From NCBI RefSeq assembly GCF_036010485.1, contig NZ_CP108568.1, positions 6,618,001-6,682,000 of the forward strand: a stretch of DNA of 64,000 bases, read 5' to 3'. Origin of the DNA: Streptomyces sp. NBC_01198 (GTDB lineage Bacteria; Actinomycetota; Actinomycetes; Streptomycetales; Streptomycetaceae). Both the position numbers and the translations under genes were made by a program. Positions 1-7,506 of the stretch are shown in pieces (within the stretch, counting starts at the first letter, position 1; each line of letters starts with the position of its first letter). The notes beneath the pieces were generated by a model. That model ran no database searches and was not told where the DNA came from. It was given only the letters and a program-made list of their open reading frames with translations.

Positions 1-1012
1 CGGCGTCCGCCAGCTCCGCCACCGCCTGGCGCCGCAGCACCTCCAGTCGCTCGCGGTCCGCGAACAGCCGGTGCGCCGGCAGATCGCGGGCCGCGCTGAT
101 GATACGTGCCACGGTCGGATCGAGATCCGCGCCGCCGCGGTCCACGAAGGCTCCCACGGCGGTGTACCGCTCGGCGACGAACGCGCCCTCGTAGAGCAGT
201 GCCGCCGCCTCGCGGAACGGCGTCAGGTCGATCGTCCTGAGTTCCACGCCGGCCCGTACCAGCCGGTCCTTGGCGGCTTCGAACGCCGCCGCCCAGCCGT
301 CGTCCAGCTCGCCGAGCTGGGCGGTGGGCGGCACCGCGACCCGCCACGGCCCCGGGCGGCGCGGCGGCGCGACCGGGCTCGCCAGCAGCGCCAGGGCCCT
401 GCGGGCCTCGGGCAGGGTGCGGGCGAAGACGCTCACGCAGTCCAGGCTCGCGCACGCCGGGACGACGCCCTGGGTGGACACCAGGCCGCGGGTCGGCTTG
501 AGCCCGACGATGCCGTTGAAGGCCGCGGGGACCCGGCCGGAGCCTGCGGTGTCCGTGCCCAGCGCCACGTCCACGAGGCCCAGCGCCACGGCGACGGCGG
601 ATCCCGAACTCGACCCGCCGCCCACCCGCTCCGGCGCGAGGGCGCTGCGCACGGCCCCGTACGGGCTCCTGGTGCCGACCAGGCCGGTGGCGAACTGGTC
701 CATGTTCGTCGACCCCAGCACGATCGCGCCCGCGGCGCGCAGCGCCGCCACGGCCGGGGCGTCGGCCGCCGGCTCGTACCCGTACGACGGGCAGCCCGCG
801 GTCGTCGGCAGGCCGGCGACGTCGATGTTGCCCTTGACCGCGAGCAGCGTCCCCGCCAGTGGCAGTGCCTCCCCGCCGGCCACCCGCCGGTCCACCTCCC
901 GCGCCTCCGCGACCACGTCCGCGGCGGCGCGCACGGCAATCCACACCTCCGGCCGGCCGGCCCGGTCGATCCCCTCGTACGCCGCCACGACGCGGCGCTC
1001 TGCCTGCCCCAT
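1..1012 (-). CDS. atzF: Allophanate hydrolase (amidase domain; C-terminus outside window)
   Basis: Amidase-signature enzyme that cleaves allophanate to two ammonia and two CO2, the last step of urea or guanidine carbon-nitrogen breakdown. The Ser-cisSer-Lys triad is visible: Lys near residue 60 in LLAVKGNID, the Gly/Ser-rich GGGSSSGS near 131-138, and the nucleophilic Ser near 158 in TDTAGSGR, followed by GIVGLKPTRG. The ATG at 1012 lies about 80 bp after the carboxylase stop on the same strand, so it is the last visible gene of the operon. The frame stays open to position 1, so the gene runs off the window; the usual C-terminal domain that decarboxylates the N-carboxycarbamate product is not visible. 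Function is firm because amidase next to a urea/guanidine carboxylase is diagnostic. Confidence 0.93.
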   Translation of the reverse strand, partial: MGQAERRVVAAYEGIDRAGRPEVWIAVRAAADVVAEAREVDRRVAGGEALPLAGTLLAVKGNIDVAGLPTTAGCPSYGYEPAADAPAVAALRAAGAIVLGSTNMDQFATGLVGTRSPYGAVRSALAPERVGGGSSSGSAVAVALGLVDVALGTDTAGSGRVPAAFNGIVGLKPTRGLVSTQGVVPACASLDCVSVFARTLPEARRALALLASPVAPPRRPGPWRVAVPPTAQLGELDDGWAAAFEAAKDRLVRAGVELRTIDLTPFREAAALLYEGAFVAERYTAVGAFVDRGGADLDPTVARIISAARDLPAHRLFADRERLEVLRRQAVAELADA

Positions 1013-1091
1013 CCCGCTCCACCTCTCCTCGTCCCCGTGACCCCCCTCCGGGCGGTCACGCCTCGCGCTCACCTGCGGGCGAGGTGCCCGG

Positions 1092-4000
1092 TCACCCGGT
1101 ACTCGCGAGAGTCAGCAGCACCGCGCCCGGGGAGACCTGGTCGCCCGGGGTGACGTGGATCGAGGCGACACGTCCCGCGACAGGAGCCGTGAGCGTCGAT
1201 TCCATCTTCATCGCCTCCAGGGTGAGCACGTGCTGCCCCGCCGCGACCGTGTCGCCCACCCGGACGGCCACCCGCCAGACGCCGGCGGCGAAGGGGGCCT
1301 CGACGGCGCAGCCGCCCGGGGGGACCGGGACCGCGTCGGGCGCGGCGGACGGCGGCGCGACCGCCTCGGCCCGGGCGAACTCCCCGGCCTCCTCCCACGC
1401 GGAGCGCTCCGCGGCGAAGGCGGCGGCCTGCCGCCGCCGGAACGCGGCGATCGGCTCCGCGTTCCGCGCGAGGAACCGCTGGTGCTCGGCCAGCGCGAAC
1501 TCCCCTTCCTCCACCCGCAACCGCAGCCGCCCGGCTGCCATGTCGGCCCGCAGGTCGAGGAGTTCGTCCGCGCCGACCGGGTACCACCTGATGCGGTCGA
1601 AGAAGCGCAGCAGCCACGGCTGCCGCGCGCCCGCCCGCCCCGACCAGACCTGCACGGTGCGGCCGACGAACTGGTAGCCCCCCGGCCCCTCCATGCCGTA
1701 GACGCACAGGTACGCCCCGCCGATCCCGACGGAGTTCTCCGCGGTCCAGGTGCGGGCCGGGTTGTACTTCGTCGTCACCAGCCGGTGCCGCGGGTCGAGC
1801 GGGGTGGCGACGGGCGCGCCCAAGTAGACGTCGCCCAGGCCGAGTACGAGATATTCCGCGTCGAAGACCGTGCGGTGGACGTCCTCGACGGAGTCGAGCC
1901 CGTTGATGCGCCGGATGAACTCGATGTTCCACGGGCACCAGGGCGCGTCGTCCCGGACGCCGGCCATGTAGCGGGCGATGGCCTCGCGGGTGGCGGGGTC
2001 GTCCCAGGACAGCGGCAGGTGGACCGTACGGCTGGGCACCACCAGCTGGTCGGTCGGCGGCAGCGCCTCCTCGGCCTCGCGGACCAGGTCGAGCAGCTTG
2101 CCGGTGGGCAGTTCCGCCGGGTCGACATGGATCTGCAGCGACCGGATGCCCGGTGTGAGGTCGACGACCCCCGGCAACCGCCGCGCGGCGAGGTGTTCGG
2201 CGAGGGCGTGCACCCGCATCCGCAGGGCGAGATCGAGATGCATCGGCCCGTACTCGACCAGCAGGTTGTCGTCGCCGCTGCGCCGGTAGGTCACCGCCGG
2301 CCGCGCGTCGGTCGGTTCGGCGCGTCCCAGCACGCCCCCGTCGCCGAGTACCGGCCGGGACGGCACCGGCGCGGTCGCGGGCGCCGCCCGCAGCGCCGCT
2401 GCCGCGTCCTCGGTGACCGGCACGAAGTGCACGGAGTCGCCGGGCCGCAACTGGCCCAGCTTCCACCGCTGTCCGGTGACGACGGTGGCGGGGCAGACGA
2501 AGCCGCCGAGCGACGGGCCGTCCGGACCGAGCAGTACCGGCATGTCACCGGTGTAGTCGACGGCGCCGACCGAGTAGGGCGTGTCGTGGATGTTCGACGG
2601 GTGCAGGCCCGCCTCGCCGCCGTCGCCGCGTGCCCAGCGCGGTTTGGGGCCGACCAGCCGTACGCCGGTGCGGGCCGAGTTGAAGTGGACGCTCCACGCG
2701 GCGGCGTAGAAGTCCTCGATGTCGTCCTCGGTGAAGAACTCCGGTGCCGCGTGCGGCCCTTCGACCGCGCCGATCGTCCACTCGGTGCCGATGGCGGGTC
2801 GCAGCGCATGTGGTACCGGCCGGCCCTGCGCGGTGCCGCCGCCGTGCAGCACGTCGGCAGCCCGCAGGGCGCGGCCGCCGTGGCCGCCGAACTTCCCGAG
2901 GGTGAAGGTGGCGGCGCTGCCGAGGAACGCCGGCACGTCGAGCCCGCCGGCCAGCAGCACGTACGTGCGCAGCCCGGCCTCCTGCGGCGCCCCGACGTCC
3001 AGCACGGCCCCGGCCGGCACGGTCACCGGCTCCCACTGCGGCACCGGCCGGCCGTCCACGGTGACCGGTGCGGGCGCCCCGGTGACGCACAGCGTGGTGG
3101 GGTGGCTGAAGCGCAACGCCGGTCCCTGCAAGGTGCATTCGAGCCCCGGGGCGCCCTCGGCGTTGCCGACCGCCGCGTTGCCGAGCCGGAAGGACAGGTC
3201 GTCCATCGGCCCGCAGGGCGGCACCCCGACGTGCCACAGGCCGGTCCGGGCCGGCCAGTCCTGCACGGTGGTCATGGTGCCCGCACGCACCACGTCGATC
3301 CGCCGTGAGCCGTCGGTGACGCCGTCCAGGGTGGCGGTGCTGTGGGTGACGGCCAGCAGGTCGGGGTGGGTCAGGGCGGCCCGCAGCAGTCCCAGGTTGG
3401 TCTCGATGCCGTCGATCCGGGTCGCGGCCAGCGCGCCGGCGAGCCGGGCCAGCGCCTCCGCGCGGTCGGCGCCGCGGGCGATCACCTTGGCGAGCATCGG
3501 GTCGTAGGAGGTGGTGACCTCGGTGCCGGTCTCCACCCAGGTGTCGACGCGTACGCCGGCCGGGAAGTCGACCCGGGTGAGCACCCCGGCGCTCGGGCGG
3601 TGCCCGTGCGCCGGGTCCTCCGCGTAGATCCGCGCCTCCACGGCGTGCCCGGCGGGCTCGGGCGGCTCGCCCGGCCCGGTTCCGTCCATGGCCAGCCGCA
3701 GCATCCACTCGACCAGGTCGACCCCGTGGGTCTCCTCGGTGACCGGATGCTCCACCTGGAGGCGGGTGTTGACTTCGAGGAAGTACGCCTCGGCGCGCTC
3801 GGCGTCGTAGACGAACTCCACCGTCCCCGCCGAGCGGTAGCCAACGGAGGCGCACAACGCCTGTGCGCTGGCGGCGAGTCGGCTGCGTACGGCGGCGGGC
3901 AGCCCGGGTGCGGGTGCCTCCTCAAGCACCTTCTGGTGGCGGCGCTGGAGCGAGCAGTCGCGGTCGCCGAGGGTCACCACCCGGCCGTGGCCGTCACCGA

Positions 4001-4640
4001 AGACCTGCACCTCCACATGCCGGGCGCGCTCCACCAGCCGTTCGAGGAAGACCCCGGCGGAGGAGAATCCGGCGGCGGCCGCGCGTTGCACCGGCTCCCA
4101 GGCGGCGGCCAGTTCGGCGGCCGAGCGGCAGGCGCGCATCCCGATGCCGCCACCGCCGCCGGTTGCCTTGAGCATCACCGGATAGCCGAGCTCTCCGGCC
4201 GCGCCCAGCGCGGCGTCCAGGTCGGGGAGCAGCCCGGTGCCGGGCAGCAGCGGCACGCCGGCCGCCTGCGCGGCCGCCCGTGCGGTGTGCTTGGCGCCGA
4301 AGACGTCGAGGTGCCGCGGCTCGGGGCCGACGAAGACCAGGCCGGCCGCCTCGCAGCGGCGGGCGAAGTCCGCGTCCTCCGAGAGGAATCCGTACCCCGG
4401 GTGGATCGCGCCCGCGCCGGTCCGCGCGGCCGCGGCGAGCACCGCGTCGACCTCCAGATAGCTGGACGCGGCGGGGGCCGGGCCCAACCGGACGGCGTCG
4501 TCGGCGAGGTGCACGTGCGGGGCGCCGCGGTCGGGGTCGGAGAAGACCGCGACGGTGCGCAGCCCCATCCGCCGGGCGGTGCGGATGATACGGGCGGCGA
4601 TCTCGCCCCGGTTGGCGACCAGCAGCGTGTCGAAGGTCAT
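1092..4640 (-). CDS. Biotin-dependent urea/guanidine carboxylase
   Basis: Multidomain carboxylase of 1182 residues. Order: biotin carboxylase and ATP-grasp region (LLVANRGEIAARI at the N-terminus, GGGGGIGMR, EVNTRLQVEHPVTEE), then the KipI/KipA-like carboxyltransferase (AHS2/AHS1; YTGDMPVLLGPDGPSLGGF), then a C-terminal biotinyl domain with EAMKMES, biotinyl Lys near residue 1145. The ATG at 4640 is chosen because LLVANRGE follows directly and it overlaps the upstream gene's stop in an ATGA. Proteins of this architecture were all called urea carboxylase, but those encoded with UAAP1/UAAP2 are known guanidine carboxylases making carboxyguanidine. Here both associated genes lie upstream in the operon, so guanidine is the more likely substrate; sequence alone does not settle it. 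Confidence 0.93.
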   Translation of the reverse strand: MTFDTLLVANRGEIAARIIRTARRMGLRTVAVFSDPDRGAPHVHLADDAVRLGPAPAASSYLEVDAVLAAAARTGAGAIHPGYGFLSEDADFARRCEAAGLVFVGPEPRHLDVFGAKHTARAAAQAAGVPLLPGTGLLPDLDAALGAAGELGYPVMLKATGGGGGIGMRACRSAAELAAAWEPVQRAAAAGFSSAGVFLERLVERARHVEVQVFGDGHGRVVTLGDRDCSLQRRHQKVLEEAPAPGLPAAVRSRLAASAQALCASVGYRSAGTVEFVYDAERAEAYFLEVNTRLQVEHPVTEETHGVDLVEWMLRLAMDGTGPGEPPEPAGHAVEARIYAEDPAHGHRPSAGVLTRVDFPAGVRVDTWVETGTEVTTSYDPMLAKVIARGADRAEALARLAGALAATRIDGIETNLGLLRAALTHPDLLAVTHSTATLDGVTDGSRRIDVVRAGTMTTVQDWPARTGLWHVGVPPCGPMDDLSFRLGNAAVGNAEGAPGLECTLQGPALRFSHPTTLCVTGAPAPVTVDGRPVPQWEPVTVPAGAVLDVGAPQEAGLRTYVLLAGGLDVPAFLGSAATFTLGKFGGHGGRALRAADVLHGGGTAQGRPVPHALRPAIGTEWTIGAVEGPHAAPEFFTEDDIEDFYAAAWSVHFNSARTGVRLVGPKPRWARGDGGEAGLHPSNIHDTPYSVGAVDYTGDMPVLLGPDGPSLGGFVCPATVVTGQRWKLGQLRPGDSVHFVPVTEDAAAALRAAPATAPVPSRPVLGDGGVLGRAEPTDARPAVTYRRSGDDNLLVEYGPMHLDLALRMRVHALAEHLAARRLPGVVDLTPGIRSLQIHVDPAELPTGKLLDLVREAEEALPPTDQLVVPSRTVHLPLSWDDPATREAIARYMAGVRDDAPWCPWNIEFIRRINGLDSVEDVHRTVFDAEYLVLGLGDVYLGAPVATPLDPRHRLVTTKYNPARTWTAENSVGIGGAYLCVYGMEGPGGYQFVGRTVQVWSGRAGARQPWLLRFFDRIRWYPVGADELLDLRADMAAGRLRLRVEEGEFALAEHQRFLARNAEPIAAFRRRQAAAFAAERSAWEEAGEFARAEAVAPPSAAPDAVPVPPGGCAVEAPFAAGVWRVAVRVGDTVAAGQHVLTLEAMKMESTLTAPVAGRVASIHVTPGDQVSPGAVLLTLASTG

Positions 4641-5263
4641 CCGCGGGCCTCCACGCCGTCCGGTACGGCAGGGCCGACGACCGTCATCCGGACCGGGGTC
4701 GGGTCGAAGCCGTTGCAGGGGTTGTTGATCTGCGGGCAGTTGGAGACCAGCACCAGCACCCCGGTCTCGGCCCGCAGCGTCACTTCGAGTCCTGGCGCCG
4801 AGCGGCCGTCCACGATGCCGAGGGTGCCGTCGTCCTCGACCGGCACGTTCATGTACCAGTTGACGTTGCTGACCAGGTCGCGCTTGCCGAGCCCCCAACG
4901 GGCGCCCTCGGCAAGGAAGTTGTCGACGCAGGCGTGCTGCGACCAGGTGTGGTGGCCGTAGCGCAGGGTGTTGGACTCCTTCGAGCAGGCGCCGGCGATG
5001 GTGTCGTGGCCGCCACAGCCGTCGGCGACCACGGTCATCAGCGCGGTGTGCTCGTTGGACATCAGCACGCTGCCGGTGGTCAGGAAGAGGTTGCCCTGCG
5101 CCTGGATCGTGTCGGGGGCGCTGTAGCGCACGGCGGTGTCGGCGGCGTCGTAGACCAGGAAGTCCACCGCCTGGTTGCCGTGCAGGTCGGTGATGGTGAG
5201 CAGGCCGCCGGCGGGTATCACCGCGGACCAGGGGGCGCGTGCGGGTACGGTCGCGGCGGTCAT
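4637..5263 (-). CDS. UAAP2, DUF1989 protein (probable carboxyguanidine deiminase subunit)
   Basis: A 208-residue DUF1989 protein of the 'urea amidolyase-associated protein 2' type. Visible family features are DLHGNQAVDFLVYDA near the N-terminus, a metal-ligand-like HDTIAGACS segment, and NCPQINNPCNGFDPTPVRM at the end. UAAP1 and UAAP2 are known to form a heteromeric carboxyguanidine deiminase that turns carboxyguanidine into allophanate. The ATG at 5263 overlaps UAAP1's TGA by one base (TGATG), and the 3' end overlaps the carboxylase start by 4 bp, so the proteins are probably translationally coupled and made in balance. A longer start at 5335 would run into UAAP1 and is rejected. Confidence 0.88.
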   Translation of the reverse strand: MTAATVPARAPWSAVIPAGGLLTITDLHGNQAVDFLVYDAADTAVRYSAPDTIQAQGNLFLTTGSVLMSNEHTALMTVVADGCGGHDTIAGACSKESNTLRYGHHTWSQHACVDNFLAEGARWGLGKRDLVSNVNWYMNVPVEDDGTLGIVDGRSAPGLEVTLRAETGVLVLVSNCPQINNPCNGFDPTPVRMTVVGPAVPDGVEARG

Positions 5264-6060
5264 CACAGCCCCCTGGCGGTCAGGTGCTCGGCGGTGTTCA
5301 GGAACGCCCTGCGGCCCTCCGGGGTGGCGTCCCACAGCGGGTCGTCAGGACCGGTCGGCGCCCCGGCCCTGGCCCGTACCTCCAGCGGCCCGCACACGTA
5401 CGCCGGCCGCGGGTCGAGCGGGTGCGGCACGTTCGCCAGCAGTACGGTCAGCGGCTGCTCGGCCCGCAGGGTCACCGCGGTGCCGGGCCCCGCGGAACCG
5501 ATGAACTCCAGCGAGCCGTCCGGGTCGACCCGCAGGCCCTGGAAGAACGACAGCGACGGTGGCAGGTCCCGCGGCGCCAACCCCTGCTTGGCCGCGGCCA
5601 GTTTGAACAGCTCGCGCCCTGCGGGGGTGCCGCCCTGCGGCGAACCGTCGCCGTAACGCGCGGTGTTGCGCGCCGCCGTCGACGTACCGCACAGGGTGTC
5701 GTGCCGGCCGCTGGTGTCCGCGATCAGCGAGGCCAGCACCCGACCCTGGTCGGACAGCAGCAGCCGCCCCGCGCCGAGGTAGGCGTTCCACTGCACCTTC
5801 ACCGTGTCGGCGACGTTCAGCCGCTCCCACGGGCGGCCCTCGACGAACAGCAGCAGGTGCGCGCACGCGGTGCCTGTCGGGTCGGCGAGCCGCAACTCGG
5901 TGCCACAGGCCAGCGCTTTGTGCGTGTAGTTGCCGCCCGCCACCGTCTCGGCCCACACCAGTCCGTCCGGCGCGGGCACCTGCGGCATCGCGGGCGCGCG
6001 CTTACCGCCCTGTGCCCGGGCATGGTCCCGGGCGCCGTGCGTCGTCCCTGTCGCCACCAC
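5263..6060 (-). CDS. UAAP1, DUF1989 protein (probable carboxyguanidine deiminase subunit)
   Basis: First gene of the operon, 265 residues, DUF1989 family, 'urea amidolyase-associated protein 1' type. Recognisable parts are LADPTGTACAHLLLFVEGRPWERLNVADTVK, the central HDTLCGTSTAARN (putative metal or active-site segment shared with UAAP2) and NVPHPLDP near the C-terminus. The GTG at 6060 follows a GGGAGGT ribosome site at about 6066-6072. A 22-bp palindrome (6073-6094) lies just upstream, so this promoter probably drives all four genes. Role inferred from the family: with UAAP2 it deiminates carboxyguanidine, linking guanidine carboxylation to allophanate hydrolysis. Confidence 0.87.
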   Translation of the reverse strand: MVATGTTHGARDHARAQGGKRAPAMPQVPAPDGLVWAETVAGGNYTHKALACGTELRLADPTGTACAHLLLFVEGRPWERLNVADTVKVQWNAYLGAGRLLLSDQGRVLASLIADTSGRHDTLCGTSTAARNTARYGDGSPQGGTPAGRELFKLAAAKQGLAPRDLPPSLSFFQGLRVDPDGSLEFIGSAGPGTAVTLRAEQPLTVLLANVPHPLDPRPAYVCGPLEVRARAGAPTGPDDPLWDATPEGRRAFLNTAEHLTARGL

Positions 6061-6072
6061 GGTGCACCTCCC

Positions 6073-6094
6073 ATTTCTGTCGTCCGACAGAAAT
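6073..6094. promoter_or_regulatory. Operator palindrome of the guanidine/urea operon
   Basis: Perfect 10-bp half-sites ATTTCTGTCG and CGACAGAAAT separated by TC, ending 12 bp upstream of the UAAP1 start. The flank read in gene direction is CCTAATTT, with TAATTT a possible -10 element overlapping the palindrome. Nearly the same palindrome and flank occur at 12740-12761 before the APC permease. The size and symmetry suit a TetR-type dimer; the TetR at 6801 is a candidate but not shown. Confidence 0.75.
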
Positions 6095-6177
6095 TAGGCG
6101 GCAGCGGATTCCGCCCGATTGCCCGGGTGTTGCGCCCGCGTTACCGGCCCCTCACCGGCCGCGGCCGGTGCTGGTGA

Positions 6178-6324
6178 CGGCGGGCCGTACTCCTCCTGGT
6201 GGGCCGCTTCCGGGCCGCAGGCCGCGGCAGCACCCGCGGCCTCACCCGGCGGATGGTCCCGGACGCGATGGTCGGCCGCTACGCCGCGGCGACCCGGCTC
6301 CTCGACTTCGGCGCGAGACCCTGA
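6178..6324 (+). pseudogene. Possible C-terminal remnant of an unidentified protein
   Basis: The spacer between the operon promoter and the next gene contains one plus-strand frame with protein-like composition (LLLVGRFRAAGRG, then RRMVPDAMVGRYAAATRLLDFGARP) ending at a TGA at 6322-6324. It has no credible start and is cut at its 5' side by a TGA at about 6176. I do not recognise the family. It could be a decayed gene end or chance; nothing depends on it. Confidence 0.2.
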
Positions 6325-6339
6325 CGTACAGTCCTCACC

Positions 6340-6774
6340 ATGTACATCCCAGGCTGGCGCCGATTCTTGTGGCGCTACATCGCCGGGCCCGCGGCCTTGA
6401 TCGTCTGCCTCGCCCTTGCCTTCGCCACCGGGCCGCGCTGGGACGCCCACCACGGCGGGGGGCGGGCCGGCACGTGGACCGCCGCGCAGGTGCTGTGCAG
6501 CCATCACGGCTGCGGGGAGGTCGGCGACTTCCGCTCCGCTGACGGGACGGAGCACCGGGACCGGGTACAGATGGCGGGCTCCGAGAGCGCGCCGATCGGA
6601 TCAGCACGGAACGCCGTGGACTCCGGCGGGGACGAGGTCTACCCACCAGGGGATCCCGGCTGGTGGCATGAGCCCGCGGGCGCGGCCGTCGCCGGCATCG
6701 TCGCCGCCGCCTGGCTCTGGACCTTCCCCGTCCGGGCTCTGCGCCGGCGCCGCGCGCATCAGGCTCCTGCCTGA
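6340..6774 (+). CDS. Small hypothetical two-segment membrane protein
   Basis: A 144-residue protein with an N-terminal hydrophobic segment around residues 14-29 (AGPAALIVCLALAFATG), a polar loop of about 80 residues with a Cys pair (LCSHHGCGEVGDF), a second hydrophobic segment around 113-133 and a basic tail (RRRRAH). This predicts two membrane helices with an extracytoplasmic Cys-containing loop that may form a disulfide. No family is recognised. It lies 26 bp upstream of the TetR gene on the same strand, so the two may be co-transcribed. Confidence 0.65.
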   Translation: MYIPGWRRFLWRYIAGPAALIVCLALAFATGPRWDAHHGGGRAGTWTAAQVLCSHHGCGEVGDFRSADGTEHRDRVQMAGSESAPIGSARNAVDSGGDEVYPPGDPGWWHEPAGAAVAGIVAAAWLWTFPVRALRRRRAHQAPA

Positions 6775-6800
6775 CATTCCGCATGTGCGACGATCACCGG

Positions 6801-7415
6801 ATGAGTACGAGCGGACGGCGGGTCGGCCGGCCCAGGGCCCAACCGCGGCCCGACAGCGGGCTGAGCCCCAGGCAGGAGCTGCTCGCCGCGGCAGCCGAGC
6901 TCTTCACCACCCACGGCTACACCGCGACCACCACCCGGGCGGTCGCCGAACGCGCCGGCATGCGGCAGGCGTCGATGTACCACTACGTCGGCGGCAAGGA
7001 GGACCTGCTCGCCGAGCTGCTTGAAGGCACGGTCACCCCGTCCCTCGCGCTGGCCAGGACCCTGCTCGTCGACGGATCCCGGCCGGCCGAGCGGCGGTTG
7101 TGGGAGCTGTGCCGCTTCGACGTGGAGCTGCTGTGCGCCGGGCCGCACAATCTGGGCGCCCTCTACCTGCTGCCCGAGGTGCGGGCCCCGCGCTTCGCGC
7201 CCTTCCGCGCCGCGCGTGCCGACCTCAAGTCGGCCTACGCGGCGCTGCTCGCCGCGACGGAGGCGGGGGCGGCGCTTCCCCCGGACGAGTTCGCCGTCCG
7301 GGCGGACCTGCTCTTCGCGCTGATCGAGGGCGTCATCCTCATCCCCCGCCCCCCGGCTCCTGCCCTCCCCACCGCGACAGCCGACGCGGCACTCCGCCTG
7401 TCGGCAGCCTCCTGA
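6801..7415 (+). CDS. TetR-family transcriptional regulator
   Basis: A 204-residue one-domain regulator. The N-terminal helix-turn-helix is clear: RQELLAAAAELFTTHGYTATTTRAVAERAGMRQASMYHYVGGKEDLLAELL, followed by a helical ligand domain. ATG at 6801 (MSTSGRRVGRP) is preferred over the in-frame ATG at 6783 because the 6-residue extension has no family counterpart. It sits head-to-head with the guanidine/urea operon 0.7 kb away, and the palindromes before that operon and before the APC permease have TetR geometry, so it is a good candidate for their regulator. No copy of the palindrome was found directly before this gene. Confidence 0.92.
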   Translation: MSTSGRRVGRPRAQPRPDSGLSPRQELLAAAAELFTTHGYTATTTRAVAERAGMRQASMYHYVGGKEDLLAELLEGTVTPSLALARTLLVDGSRPAERRLWELCRFDVELLCAGPHNLGALYLLPEVRAPRFAPFRAARADLKSAYAALLAATEAGAALPPDEFAVRADLLFALIEGVILIPRPPAPALPTATADAALRLSAAS

Positions 7416-7506
7416 CCACCGCGCGCCCCCGGCCCCCGGTGCCCCTACCGTCGGCTCCACGGTCGGGTGCCGGTAGATCGTCGGCCGCGGTCCGGGGCGG
7501 GGGAGG

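Noticed and set aside
6061..6340. Guanidine (ykkC) riboswitch before the carboxylase operon
   Set aside because: I looked for the conserved loop sequences and paired structure and found none; the promoter-proximal palindrome leaves little room for one.
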